21,829 nucleotides of DNA from Porphyra umbilicalis (lineage: Eukaryota > Rhodophyta > Bangiophyceae > Bangiales > Bangiaceae), in the NCBI GenBank assembly GCA_002049455.2, contig KV919332.1:1-21829 (forward strand), given 5' to 3'. A program made the translations under genes and the position numbers. This document shows, one piece after another, positions 1-9,637 of this stretch. Within the stretch, counting starts at the first letter, position 1. Each line of letters starts with the position of its first letter. A model generated the notes under the pieces. That model was not told the DNA's origin, made no database searches, and saw only the letters and a list, made by a program, of their open reading frames with translations.

Positions 1-466
1 AAGGAATAACACCGGGAAATGGGACTGGAGTGGGATCAGGCCGCGGGGTGTTGATTGGGGTCGGCGGCTGCGACGGCGGGTCGCGGGGCAGTCCAGCGTC
101 GGCCAGCACCTCCAACACTTGGTCGCGCTGACCCTGAGTCTCCCTCGTTGCCATACCATGGCGGCCGACCCAGATCTCCATGAAGTCGACCATCTGCTCG
201 GCAGCCTCCTGCTGGGCTGCACCGACGGTATGGTAGATGATCTTGTAAACGGCGAACAACACGACGTTGAGTGGGCTGTTGACCTGGAGGGTTTGTTCGT
301 TGATGCAGACCTGATCATCGTTCTGGCGGGCGAGAGAAGCTGTCTCGCAGGGCGCCGCCAGCACAGCGGCCAACCCCGAGATCAACAGGATCGCGTAGGC
401 TACGAGGAAGAACAGCGCGAGGCGGGGCCCCATGGTGAAGGCTTGAGTGGAAGATGGCACAGCCAT
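1..466 (-). CDS. Secreted protein of unknown function, N-terminal part (runs off left edge)
   Basis: Reading leftward from an ATG at 466 gives about 155 codons with no stop before the edge, so the 3' end is missing. A hydrophobic stretch (LALFFLVAYAILLISGLAAV, about residues 16-35) followed by AAPC looks like a signal peptide with cleavage near residue 38. After it come two cysteines (PCETA and QVCIN), a mixed helical region with balanced charges (about 60-115), and a Pro/Thr-rich stretch (PPSQPPTPINTPRPDPTPVP) that looks like an extracellular linker. A second in-frame ATG at 433 has a better context (ACCATGG) and gives a more typical signal peptide, so it may be the true start. Codon composition is natural and GC-rich. 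I do not recognise the family. Secretion is inferred from the leader only. The gene is divergent from the F-box gene at 2897. Confidence 0.6.
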   Translation of the reverse strand, partial: MAVPSSTQAFTMGPRLALFFLVAYAILLISGLAAVLAAPCETASLARQNDDQVCINEQTLQVNSPLNVVLFAVYKIIYHTVGAAQQEAAEQMVDFMEIWVGRHGMATRETQGQRDQVLEVLADAGLPRDPPSQPPTPINTPRPDPTPVPFPGVIP

Positions 467-1379
467 GGGCGTTGATAGCGACGTCGTGCTTGGTCTTCGG
501 CGCGAAGGATCGACCTTGGTGAGGAACTGCATCTGAAGCAGGGACCCGATACGCCGTGCCTTTAACTCGCCTTGCGTCGGTGCTGCAGGCCACGGAAAGG
601 CGCTGATCTTTCACGCGCGACAACCATCGTGTGGGCAATGCCCGGGAGCAGGAAAAGAATCCGCCCGCGCAAAAGTGTGCCTAGACACGTCGTGGAGAGC
701 GCGGGCCACGCTGCAGCGGAACAACGGGTTCCGGACGGCGAATTTGCCCTGCATGACGGCGGGTGGGACCCGTCAGAGCCATGCCCCTCCCGGTGGGCCG
801 GGTACACCGCACTCTTTCATGTGAGATGCGTCATCGGACAAGCGGTGGAGGCCAACCCGCTCCCGTCTTCCTCTCGCCCTGCCTCGATAGGATGGCTACT
901 GGATCTCCGTTGGCACCTTGTCACGCACAGAGCAGGTTGGACCCGCCACTACCGAAGCCATGCCCGATGAGGCGGGTACACAACCCGCGTTATCTCGGAG
1001 ACACCGATGGACCAGCCCCAGAGACCGACCTGTCCCTGCCCTCCCTCTTAATCTGTGTCTGAACAGTGATGCACTTGACAAACACGACGGTGCACGGCCG
1101 CAGTGGGCGCCCGCATCTTGGTGGTCCCCCAAGCTTCTCTCGCTGCTCGCGCGAGGCGCTCCAACACGGGTTGCGAAGCACAAGCGCACTTTTTCACAAA
1201 GACCATGGGATCAAAAGAAGGACCAGACAGTAAAGAGCTTCGGCATCTCGTATTTCGGTTGCATGTGCAGGATCTTGTTACGTCCTTAAATCGAATATAC
1301 GGGGTCTACAGCCAAGGGCTGATATGATACAGGACGTTGACAGTTCGGAACTGTCGAATGGCCTCACAGCTGTCCAAAA
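467..1379. other. Intergenic region, no supported gene
   Basis: This stretch has ordinary base composition, and the short open frames on both strands show no domain, repeat or start context that I trust. It should contain the promoter of the leftward secreted-protein gene, but I see no clear TATA element. Confidence 0.5.
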
Positions 1380-1622
1380 TTCCCTGGCCTTTAGGACAGG
1401 GTGCTCTCAAAGTGTAGTGATGCACACATATACTTAGATCTCGAGACTTGCTCTCCGTTCCAGAGGTGGCAGTCTGCATTCGTGTCCTCAGTGGTCTGAG
1501 GGCGTATCAGCGATGAAAGGGTCCCGATGACGCTAAAAGCGAATAGAGTTACGTAGCTGAGAAAGACTGTCCTGCCGCAAGGGTCACAGGGCCCGGACGG
1601 CGCCTGCCCCCCTGCCCCCCCC
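1380..1622 (+). repeat. Left arm of inverted repeat
   Basis: Inverted partner of 1916-2155. The outer 50 bp are nearly identical, the middle (about 1500-1560) is more diverged, and the inner 60 bp ending in the C-rich tract are again nearly identical. Confidence 0.88.
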
Positions 1623-1915
1623 CACAGCCCCGAGTTGCGCGCGGCGACCGCGCGCAGCAACTTCCGGGGTTCGACGCGCCCGCGATGACCCCTAGCGCAG
1701 CGGGCCCAGAACCGTCGTCAACAGCACGTCTGTTTTTGCCTGTTTTGAGCCTCTTGGAGGCCCGTGTTCCTGTTTGAAGAAACAGAATTCCCGTGCGAAA
1801 AACAGATCGACCCCCATTGACAGGCTCTCAGAGGCCATCCCATGCGCGGTCCTTGCATATTTGTGTTTGCGAGAACAGGAATCGTTCCTCACTCCACACA
1901 TTGCGCCTGCCAGCA

Positions 1916-2155
1916 GGGGGGGGCAGGGGGGCAGGCGCCGTCCGGGCCCTGTGACCCCTGTGGCAGGACAGTCCTTAGCCAGATAACTTCATTCGCTTTT
2001 AGCGCCATCGCGACCCTTCCAGCACTGACACGCCCTCAGATCCCTGAGGACACGAATGCAGACTGCCACCTCTGAAACGGAGAGCAAGTCTCGTGATCTA
2101 AGTATATGTGTGCATCACTACACTTTGAGAGCACCCTGTGCTAAAGGCCAGGGAA
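1916..2155 (-). repeat. Right arm of inverted repeat
   Basis: Inverted partner of 1380-1622, beginning at the G-rich tract at 1916 and ending CCAGGGAA at 2155. Confidence 0.88.
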
Positions 2156-2896
2156 AAGGGACCGAGGAAGTATTGTCTGCTGTCACAGGTTAAGGAGTAT
2201 TGCATATCCTGTGAGTTTGTATGTAACGACAGAAAAGTGGACGACATTTTTCTTGAGGTCGTTGAACCGTCGTGAAATCTGACAGGAGCAACTTTCATCG
2301 TCCCAGAAAGCTGCACGTTCTTTCGCACCTGATATCCGTTAACGGCTCGGAGCTCACAACCCGTTGTCGCCCATGCCTTCTCAACCCGCCCTCCCAACTC
2401 GGCGGTGGCGTGCAGTGCTGGCGGGTTGCTGAACGCACCCGTCAGGCCCGTCAGCTGTCATGCTGCAGCCTCTTGGGGTGCGGTGCAGCGCAGCGCTGCC
2501 CCGGTCTGTCGAGCAGGGTTCGATCGAGTCGTCCAACGCCCGTGTACAGTACAGTCATTATTCGCTTATGTGCCATTCACTTGGAGAGCATGCTCTACAA
2601 GTGAATTTCCCCTAGAGCCTCAGGACCGCGATCTCTCGCGATCTCGGGCTGAAAGAGGGTGCTACTTTTGTGGCGCACCCCTGCCATGAAAACGCATAAC
2701 GACTGTACTGGAGCCGACAGCGAACGAGCACTGCGTTCCCTCGCACCCACGACGTTTGGTTTGTCTTCCCTCGGCAAGCTCAGGCGATTGTCGACGGGCA
2801 CTTCCGTGAACTTGCTTCTGCAGTCACGGTGGCGGATGGCCGGCGCGACACCTTTTCCCACATCCTCGCCGTCGGCTGCTAGCGTGTCGCGTCAAT
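2156..2896. other. Intergenic region upstream of the first F-box gene
   Basis: No credible gene is seen. It contains a 30 bp near-perfect palindrome at 2576-2605 (arms TTCACTTG/CAAGTGAA around the palindrome AGAGCATGCTCT) and the promoter region of the gene at 2897, where I could not find a TATA box. Confidence 0.5.
2576..2605. repeat. 30 bp palindrome
   Basis: Outer arms TTCACTTG and CAAGTGAA are exact inverted copies and enclose the self-complementary AGAGCATGCTCT. It could be a small hairpin or a dimeric binding site. No function can be assigned. Confidence 0.6.
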
Positions 2897-4417
2897 ATGG
2901 ATACGTCCTTATCCTCCTTTCCAGATGAGCTCCTGTATATGCTGTGCCCCCATCTTCCCGCGCCGGACTTGCTGGCCCTCTCCAGATGCAGCCACGCGTG
3001 CCGCAGAGTCTGTTTGGCCTCGATCAAGGCCGTGGCGGTGAGCTTGTTGGACGACGCCCACGCCGAGGTGTTCCTCAACCCGGTAGCGCCGGCGGGGTGG
3101 ACGAAGGCAGGCTTTCAGGTCAACGAGGTGCTCTACGCGGCCAACACCGACCGGCGGGCGGCGGCGGGGCCGCAAGACGCCAATGACGCGGCGGCGTTGC
3201 TTTCGTTTGTGCGCTCCACCGGCGCACGGCGCTTCCTCCTTCTCGGGGATCCCGAGCGCTCGTCGGCGGGCGACCCACAGCCGTCCACACCCTTCCTCGC
3301 CACCCTGCTGGGCGGCCTATCGGCGTTGCCACTGCGGGCGCTGGTGATTGATGGCGACACCGCTGCGGCTGCGGCGCTCCAGGAGGCCGTGCGCTTCCCG
3401 CCCGCCCTCGAGGCGCTGGCACTGGTAGAGATGCGGGCCGACGAGCTCGTCTCAGCGTTGCCCGCTGTGTCGGCGGCGCTCACGGCGGGGACCACCACGC
3501 TGTGCTCCCTCATCCTGTGGGGGCCGATGAATAACAGGAGACTACCCGGGGCCGGTCCGGTTCTTGCTTCGTACTTGCGCTTTCCTCTATCCGCGCTGCG
3601 CTCCCTCACCCTGTATGGACACTTGGACGGCGAGGTGGCGCGGGCGATCGCCGACTTCCCGTCCATCGAGACGATGCGGCTGTCTTGCTTCTTCAGCTCC
3701 GGCGCGGTGGCAGAATTGGCCTTGCCACGCCTGCCGCGGCTGCAGGTGCTGGATCTCGGCTACTCCACATGTCCGTCTCCGGCGAGGGAGGAGCCGCTGG
3801 TGCGCGGTCGTTCCCTCGACGCCCTCACCATGTCAATGACCATGTCGCGCGGCAACGGCAGAGTCCACGCTGTCATGTCGGCCGCCCAACTGCCAGTGGT
3901 GCTGGAGATGGGTGCCCCCACACTACCCAGCCACAGTGACGTGCGGCCGCTGTGCGCGCACGCCGGACGGGCGGCACTCCGCTCCCTCTCCTTATCCTTG
4001 GTGCGCGACGGGCCTGCCATTTTGGCAGCCGTGGCAGCCGGTCTGTCTGGCCTCCGCGAACTGTTTGTCTCTTTTTGGCCGGGCGGCGCCGACGGCTTTC
4101 GCGACTGGCCGGCGGCGTTGGCGGTGGAGCGCCTCGGTTTCCGCACGGAGCTGGTCGAGGCTGGCATAACCGACTGGCTGGTCACCGCCGCGGCGCGCTC
4201 GCCGTCGCTCATCACCCACCTTTGCAGCTTGGATGTCGACTCACAAGAGCCGCTGGCGGAGGCGACGGTGCGGGCGTTGGTGTCGCTGACCCGCCTCACC
4301 ACCCTGACTTTGACGTGCCGCGGTGCCGTCGCCGTCGTTGCCGACGAGCGGGCGGCCCTGAAGCAGGCCATCCAATCGTCCGTGCGGGGGGCATCTGTCC
4401 TTACCTGGGAGGAGTAA
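2897..4417 (+). CDS. F-box / LRR-like protein (paralog 1)
   Basis: Intact 506-residue frame from an ATG in good context (A at -3, G at +4) to TAA at 4415-4417. Residues about 8-45 form an F-box: FPDELLYMLCPHLPAPDLLA followed by LSRCSHACRRVC, with the usual LPxELL-like start, hydrophobic spacing and helix-ending Arg/Cys. The rest is a series of short leucine-rich units, for example LRSLTLYG, LPRLQVLDLGYS, LRSLSLSLV, LRELFVSF and LTTLTLTC, resembling irregular LRRs. F-box proteins of this layout are substrate adaptors of SCF (Skp1-cullin-F-box) ubiquitin ligases, with the F-box binding Skp1 and the LRR arc binding the target. The target is unknown. No intron is needed, and GC-rich third positions run throughout. 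It shares its start (MDT), length class and layout with the minus-strand gene at 16077-17870. The F-box call is fairly sure; LRR typing is approximate. Confidence 0.85.
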   Translation: MDTSLSSFPDELLYMLCPHLPAPDLLALSRCSHACRRVCLASIKAVAVSLLDDAHAEVFLNPVAPAGWTKAGFQVNEVLYAANTDRRAAAGPQDANDAAALLSFVRSTGARRFLLLGDPERSSAGDPQPSTPFLATLLGGLSALPLRALVIDGDTAAAAALQEAVRFPPALEALALVEMRADELVSALPAVSAALTAGTTTLCSLILWGPMNNRRLPGAGPVLASYLRFPLSALRSLTLYGHLDGEVARAIADFPSIETMRLSCFFSSGAVAELALPRLPRLQVLDLGYSTCPSPAREEPLVRGRSLDALTMSMTMSRGNGRVHAVMSAAQLPVVLEMGAPTLPSHSDVRPLCAHAGRAALRSLSLSLVRDGPAILAAVAAGLSGLRELFVSFWPGGADGFRDWPAALAVERLGFRTELVEAGITDWLVTAAARSPSLITHLCSLDVDSQEPLAEATVRALVSLTRLTTLTLTCRGAVAVVADERAALKQAIQSSVRGASVLTWEE

Positions 4418-5569
4418 CAGGGCTGTGGGGTCGGGTAGGTGCTCTGTCTGCGTGGCTTGGGGCTTCCTGTACGTACACCTGCGTTCCTGCTTGCCCGTCG
4501 ATCTACGCCATACGTGAGCCATGGTTGGCGGTTGTCTGCCCCGAGGGGGGAGACTTGCCGACGATATGTGTCCACACCTGCTCACGCGGACCACCCCCCG
4601 ACGCCGCTCCAGCGGGGGGGGAGTCTGGCGCGGCCCTTCCCACTGGCGGGCGGTGCGGCTCCCACAAAAACAAGCGCTCGGTATGTACCGCGTTGAGCCC
4701 GTCAGCAGCTGTGAACGTGCTACTGTAGATGCGTCGTGGCGTGGTGCGTGTCATCACGGTGCTTCCGCTGCTGCAAGGAACACGTGGATAGTGGTGTTTG
4801 GTGGCATGAGCGTGGTCCCATGAAAACGTAAAAAAAACACGAAAAACGTAGACGCGGCTTGGCGGGGACACTACACATGCTTACCTTGCGGCGTGACCCA
4901 TGGAAGGACGAGGGGTTGCTCGCAGAGCCACCTCGGCGGCTGCCTCAGGAGCACGACGACACCCGACACGCCACGACAGGTCATCACAGGTCATTGTTCC
5001 ACGGACCGGTTGTACGTATCCGCGGGTCTGGCACACAGGTGTGAATCCCGCTCGTCGCCCCCGGTGACGGCGCGTTGCGCACGTGCAACGCGTGGCCGCA
5101 CACCGCCTCGAACATCATTCAATTTGTTTGTATTCTCCACAGGGCGACAAGTATGGATGTCAGCCCCGCCACCTCGGGGACCCGTGTCGGCACCTCCTCG
5201 CCGGTCGCTACAGTCTCGGTCAGGCAGCTTCTGGTGCTCTCCTGAGAGGCCACCGCCAATCAGGAAGAAAACTACCAGGACGCAGGGCAGCGGCAGTCTG
5301 CACTTGCATCACCCAGAAAAAAAAAGACGACAGACCGGCATGGCGGCAGCGACCGGCCTCTTCCAAGACCACCGCACGCACACCGGCCTTACGCCCCGCT
5401 GTGGGGACGGACGGTTCCGCCTTTGCCGTGTGTCTGAAGTCAAAACACCCAATGTCCAAAGGCGGGCGCGGTCCCCAACCGCCCAGCCGCGCCGCGCATG
5501 GCTGCTAGCGTCGGTCTGCGTGCTGCCCTCCCGCCAGTGGGCACCGTGGGGTACTAAAAAAAAAAACGA
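4418..5569. other. Intergenic region, no supported gene
   Basis: It follows the F-box stop and should hold its 3' untranslated region. A-rich tracts lie at about 4827-4850, 5320-5330 and 5556-5578, but I see no AATAAA. Open frames here lack any recognisable motif. The last 100 bases rise in GC toward the next block. Confidence 0.45.
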
Positions 5570-5926
5570 AAAAAAAAAGGGGGGCAGCCTCCCCTCCCCC
5601 GCCACTGCCACCTCCACCCCTGCCCGCAGCCGGGCGCCATGGACAGACCAGGTGCCGCCGACGACCGCCACGCGCGGCGTGTCGGGGGTGCCCCCCACCG
5701 GCGGCGGCGCGCCGCCGCCGCGTCCCGGGCACGGGCGGGCGGCGGCGCCGCGGGGGGGGTGCGCCCCGCGCCGACGGGCCCAGCCGTGGCGGCCGCCTCC
5801 CCCCCCCGACCGGCTGGCCGTCAGAGGGAGGGCGCGCCGCCGCGCCCCGCGGGGCGGTGGGGGGCGATCCACCGCTCGCCGCACAGCTCGCAGCAGCCGA
5901 CCGCCATTGGCGGGGGGCAGGGGGGA

Positions 5927-5946
5927 GGGGGGGGGGGGGGGGGGGG
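5927..5946 (+). repeat. 20-base G homopolymer
   Basis: Uninterrupted G run, preceded by several shorter G runs. The exact length is likely to be unreliable, and it is a strong candidate for G-quadruplex formation. Confidence 0.7.
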
Positions 5947-6551
5947 TGCATGACGGCCCGCCCCTCGCCCGCGCCGTCGGCGGCGGCCGCGCCGCCACCG
6001 CCCGTGGCGCCCGACGGGTGGGGCGCCCGACGGTGCGCCGGCGGGGGCGCCCCCACCGCCGCAGCCGCAGGCGGCGGCTCCCCCCCGCCGGGAGCCGCGG
6101 CCGGCCGGCCGCGTGGGCGGGGGGGGGAGCAGCCGGCGGCGGCGGCGGTGGCAGCGGCGCCCTGCCGCGGCGCGCGCGCAGTGAGGGGCCGCCCCCCCCG
6201 GGCTGTGCCGGCGGTGCCGACCGCGGACACGGCGGCCACCGCAGGTGGGGGCACGGCCCGCAGCGGCGGGGCGGCGGCGGCGGGGCGGCACGGCGGCGGC
6301 GGCGGGTCGCAGCGGCGGCGGCGGCGGTGGCGGCGGCGGCAGCCGCACCCAGTGGCAGCCCCCGCCGCCGCCCCGCACCGGCGGCCGACGCGGGCGTCGG
6401 GGCGCCACCCCGCCCCTCCCCCCCTCGCCCCCCCCTCCCGCCGCCACCCGCCCCCCAATGGCCGACCGCGTTGACGCGGGAGCCGCCCCGTGCCGCGCGC
6501 CGCCCCGCCGCCGGTGCGGTCTGCACGGACCGCCCCCCCCCCCGCCCCCCC

Positions 6552-6720
6552 GCGGCGGGTCCGCGCACCCCCTCTCCCCGAGCAGCTCGTCCCGCTCATC
6601 CACGGGCACCCCGTAGCCCGCCGCCGCCGCCACCGCCCGGTGAGCGCCCAGCGGCGGGGGAGGCGCTGGGCCACTTGCCGCCGGCGCGAGACGGCAAACG
6701 TACGCTGCGCGGGCGGGCGG
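6552..6720 (-). CDS. Fragment of a probable coding region, unknown protein
   Basis: In one minus-strand frame the sequence reads AAYVCRLAPAASGP, a Pro run, then HRAVAAAAGYGVPVDE and RDELLGERGCADPPRGG. Its mixed charges, aromatics and GC-rich third positions are far more protein-like than the other five frames at this place. The frame dissolves into glycine or arginine repeats at the C run 6533-6543 (left) and around the G runs near 6730-6745 (right), as other genes in this window do at homopolymers. I do not recognise the protein and cannot set its start or end. It could still be a chance open frame. Confidence 0.33.
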
Positions 6721-7030
6721 TGGCGCTGTCTGCGGGGGGGTGGCGGGGGAGCGGGCACGCCCGTGCCTTCGTCGCCGGTGGCGTCTGGCGGGGGTGGTGG
6801 GGACGGTGCCGGCGGTAAAGGCGGCGGTGTCGGCCGCTGGTCCGACACGCCGACGCCCCCCGCAACGCCCGGCGGGGGCCCGCGTCACCGCGCGTCGGGG
6901 CGGGTGACCCCCCCCACGCCCAACGCGGGCACCGTCGGCGGCCCCCCCTGTGGGCGGCAGCAGCAGCGGTGGGGGCGCCCCCCACCTCGCCACCGTTGCC
7001 GTTGGGGTGCGCCTCTTGGTACCGTGAAGA

Positions 7031-8085
7031 CGGTGCGAGTTTCACGTGTACGCTGCATACTGTATACTGATGCAACGTGTCCGCATCCTAATGTCCCCCC
7101 TTAACTGGGCGTGGAGCAACAACTGTACAGGAGAGGAAGGGAGGCACGCCGGGCGTCAATCTGTGGCCGGCAGCCGCGAAGAGAACGGACTCGTTTCTAT
7201 CGCGAAATATCATAGACGAGTTCCAGGCACAAGATCTGGACAGCGACTGAAGTAGCACCGCTAATCAAAGTACGATAAATAGTTCGGTGTCATCCAAATT
7301 GGTCAGGATACGTTCCGGAGCGGCAGAGACTGAGAAAACGGGGGGATTCTCGAGGCACAGAGAAACACCGAGGCGTATCCCAGCTCTTCAGGACCCTTTG
7401 AGCGCCTTTTTTTTTTTTCTCTGAGTACCCATGCCGCAGAGACCAGTCCTGTAACTTCTCATGGCCAAACAATGTCTGGAACAGCAGGGAAAACTCTTTC
7501 TTCATACACCTAAATGCAGGAATAGAAGACCTTTCGTGCTCATGCAGGTAGGGGCAAGCGGGAGAAGGGCGCTGGTGGCTCCCTCGCCTCCCTCGCTGCT
7601 TAGCGGCGGCACGGGCCGCGCGCCCACTCGGTCAACGCCGCAACGACGGCGGTGCCGCCCCCCGCCGCCAAATCACCTTGTCCTCTGTTCTTGTCGGTGC
7701 CCGCCCCCCTCCGCCCCCGCTCGGTCTGCTGCTGCTTTTTTCGGCGGCGGTCGCGGCGGCGACGCCCGCCGCCCGCGCCCCTTCGCGGCCGGCGGGGATG
7801 CCGCGACGCGCGGGCGCGGGCGGGGGCGCCCGCCCCACGCCGCCATGGCCGACGGTCGGCCGCGCCGCCCGCCGAGTGCTCCCCTCGCGGGGGGTCTCCC
7901 TTGTCTCCCTCGCGTCCTGTTTTGCTCCCGGTGCGGTCGTCTCCCCAGCGCGGCCACCGTGCTGCCGCGCCCATCGTGCCGCCACCCCTCTCGGCCTGCC
8001 CGCTGCCGCAGCGGCGGCGCAGCGCCGACGGCACGCGCGCCCCCCCCCCCTGCGGGCGTGACCACCCGCGCCTGTCCCGACCGCC
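7031..8085. other. Intergenic to GC-rich transition, no firmly supported gene
   Basis: 7031-7550 has ordinary composition. A minus-strand frame at 7290-7505 (71 codons, MKKEFSLLF at its start) has natural composition but no recognisable domain and could be transposon debris. From about 7560 the DNA becomes very GC-rich and several frames stay open on both strands. A plus-strand frame around 7678-8040 includes a hydrophobic stretch (LGLLLLFSAAVAAA) but has no convincing start. A donor-like CAG/GTAGGG sits at 7545-7553, so an upstream exon of the gene beginning near 8086 cannot be excluded. Confidence 0.35.
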
Positions 8086-9237
8086 ATGGGAGCCCCTTCC
8101 CCGCCGCCACCCCCCCGACACCCCCGCTGGCAGCGTCGGCGGCGGCGGCGGCGGCGGCGGCACTGGTGGATGCCGACGGCGGCGGTGCCGCCGCCGACGC
8201 GGCCGACGCGCTGTGCCACCGCGACCGCGGGGCCACCCCCGTGGCGGGCGGCCCGGCGGACGCTGCCGCTGCTGCCGCCGTGCCGCCGCTGCGCCGAGCC
8301 GTGCCACTAAACCGTTACCGGCGGCACGCAGCCGACGCGCGGGGGGGGGGTGTCGGCTCGGGGAGCTTGTAGGGGTCGGCCGCCGCGTGGGGGGGGGGGG
8401 GGCGCCGTGACAGTGGCGGCAGTTCGAGCAGCAGCAGCAGCAGCAGCGGCGGCAGTGACAGCAGCAGCAGCAGCAGCGACAGCAGCAGCGGCAGCGACAG
8501 CAGCAGCGGCAGTGAGAGCAGCAGCAGCAGCAGTGGTGCCAGCTGCGGCAACTGCAGCGACAATGGCGGCGTAAGCAATGGCGGCAGCAGCGTGGGCGTG
8601 TCGCCCGCGGCGGGCCTGCCGCCCCCCGGGACTCTGGCGTGTACCAGCGGCGGCTCCGCTGCAGAGGCACCCGCCGCCTCTGCCGCCCCGTCGACGTCCG
8701 ACGCGGCCGACGGCGGGGTGCCCCCCCCCCCCCCCCCTCCAGCCGTGAGCGCCGCCGCCGGCGCGGCCCGGCCATCCCCGCGCCCGACGCTCGCCGCCGC
8801 CCTGCGCTCCGTGTGCTGGGGCGGTCGGCGCCCCCCGAGGCGCGCACCGCGCCGGTGGCGGTGCGTCCCAGCCCACCGGTCGCCGGCGAAGCGGCCGCCG
8901 CTGCCGACAAGGACGCGATAGGGGCGGCGGCGGCGACCTGCGGCCGCGCGGCCGCCCTGCGTGACCGCGCGGAAACGCTCGAGGCGTCCATCGATGCCCT
9001 CTGCGACGCCGTGCTCAGCGGTGACGGCGGGGCACGCGGCGCGCCGCCGCCCGCGGCGACGGCGGTGGCGGCGGTGGAGGCGGCGGAGGCGGCGGCACCG
9101 GCGGCAGACGGTGGCGGGGGGGTGTCGGCAGCCCCGACCGCGGCCGCCGCCGCGCGTCGGCGCCGCGGGATGTGCTGCGCTTGCAGGAGCAGGTGCAGGC
9201 GCTGCGGCAGACGCTGGCGGCGATGGCCAGGTTTTGA
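8086..9237 (+). CDS. Ser-rich/Ala-rich protein with C-terminal coiled coil, split over frames
   Basis: The protein-like track on the plus strand changes frame at homopolymers. ATG 8086 has an excellent context (CCGCCATGG). After the C run at 8110-8116 the good frame reads LVDADGGGAAADAADALCHR and on to LNRYRRHAADARGG. At the G run 8341-8350 it moves to CRLGELVGVGRRVGG. After the G run 8389-8402 it moves to a serine tract coded by AGC repeats (units such as GSDSSSSSSDSSSGSD, about 8409-8540). After the 17-base C run at 8721-8737 it reads SAPPEARTAPVAVRPSP, then ALRDRAETLEASIDALCDAV, an amphipathic helix. After the G run 9116-9122 it ends DVLRLQEQVQALRQTLAAMA with TGA at 9235-9237. One missing base per run (two for 8389-8402) makes it continuous, about 383 residues. 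A nuclear or scaffold role would be a guess, so none is assigned. The 5' end is uncertain. Confidence 0.6.
8409..8540 (+). repeat. AGC/CAG-rich imperfect triplet repeat (coding Ser tract)
   Basis: Blocks of AGC triplets are broken by GGC, GAC, AGT and GAG, so the best frame gives serine runs punctuated by Gly, Asp and Glu. Read one base off, the same DNA would give polyalanine or polyglutamine-like strings. The interruptions suit the Ser/Asp frame best. Confidence 0.75.
8721..8737 (+). repeat. 17-base C homopolymer inside a coding region
   Basis: It lies where the plus-strand reading frame of the Ser-rich/coiled-coil gene appears to shift. It would code a proline run. Confidence 0.7.
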
Positions 9238-9637
9238 GGTGGGGGCGGTCGCGGCGGCGGCCGCCGCGGCGGCCGGCGGGTGGCTCTCGGGCGCGCGCGC
9301 GGGGTGGGATCGTGGACGGTCGATGGCGAGGCCTCGCTCGGCGTGGCCACGGCGGCGCCCCGCCCTCGGTCGCCGCAGCGGGTCCAAGACGCGGGGCAGG
9401 CTCACCGTGGGCGTCGCGGAGTCACCAACGCCGTCGGCAACAGAGGCGGGAACAAGGAAAAGAAAAGAGTTGAGCCGCTGTGTCTATCAGCATGCTGAAA
9501 AAAAGCGAGTGAGACAGTCAACAAGAAGAATGTACAGGAAGAGAAATAAAAAACAGTGCGGGCCCTGTGCAGCAACGGGCGTGGCGTCCAAACGGTGGCG
9601 GCGGGGGCGCACCCCCCGCACCCCCCGCACCCCCCCC
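9238..9637. other. Convergent intergenic region (two 3' ends)
   Basis: It lies between the plus-strand stop at 9237 and the minus-strand stop at 9638. It holds an A-rich stretch with one canonical AATAAA on the plus strand and, at 9610-9637, about three copies of an ACCCCCCGC-like unit just past the minus-strand stop. Confidence 0.55.
9545..9550 (+). promoter_or_regulatory. Possible polyadenylation signal AATAAA
   Basis: An AATAAA hexamer lies about 308 bases after the plus-strand stop at 9237 in an A-rich stretch. It could serve the coiled-coil gene. The spacing is long, and a chance match in A-rich DNA is possible. Confidence 0.25.

Larger units (their letters stand above)
1380..2155. mobile_element. 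Foldback/MITE-like element with arms of about 240 bp
   Basis: The left end (from 1380) and the right end (to 2155) are inverted copies. Both begin TTCCCTGGCCTTTAG and continue through AGGGTGCTCTCAAAG, TAGTGATGCACACATATAC and on to the C-rich tract CGGCGCCTGCCCCCCTG. Arms run about 1380-1622 and 1916-2155, with scattered mismatches and small indels (the first mismatch is at the 16th base), around a spacer of about 290 bp. There is no transposase reading frame. A target-site duplication is not clear: the flanks are A-rich (AAAA left, AAGGG right). Long arms with a short unrelated core are typical of foldback elements or long-arm nonautonomous DNA transposons. The superfamily is not assignable from these ends. 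Confidence 0.88.
5570..7030. other. Extremely GC-rich low-complexity block, probably part coding on the minus strand
   Basis: Almost every frame is open because stop codons are rare in this composition, so open length proves nothing. It contains a 20-base G run (5927-5946), an 11-base C run (6533-6543) and many CGG/GCC triplets. The only segment with protein-like composition lies on the minus strand at about 6552-6720 (separate entry). A second possible minus-strand piece around 6735-6848 reads SDQRPTPPPLPPAPSP and then DATGDEGTGVP in a different frame. Block boundaries are approximate. Confidence 0.45.

Noticed and set aside
2515..2540. GGTTCGATC resembling a tRNA T arm
   Set aside because: Flanking bases do not pair into a T stem and no cloverleaf fits.
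4893..6818. 641-codon plus-strand open frame
   Set aside because: Length comes from scarcity of stops in GC-rich DNA; it is Arg/Pro/Gly repeats without motif, and the best protein-like segment lies on the other strand.
8409..8540. Polyglutamine tract from CAG repeats
   Set aside because: The phase that keeps the surrounding protein open reads AGC (Ser) with Asp/Glu breaks, not CAG.
7600..9405. 601-codon minus-strand open frame
   Set aside because: It is antisense to the Ser-rich/coiled-coil track and gives unnatural Cys/Arg and Leu repeats from the AGC tract.
9610..9637. CRISPR-like or minisatellite array
   Set aside because: Only about three short C-rich units with no spacers.
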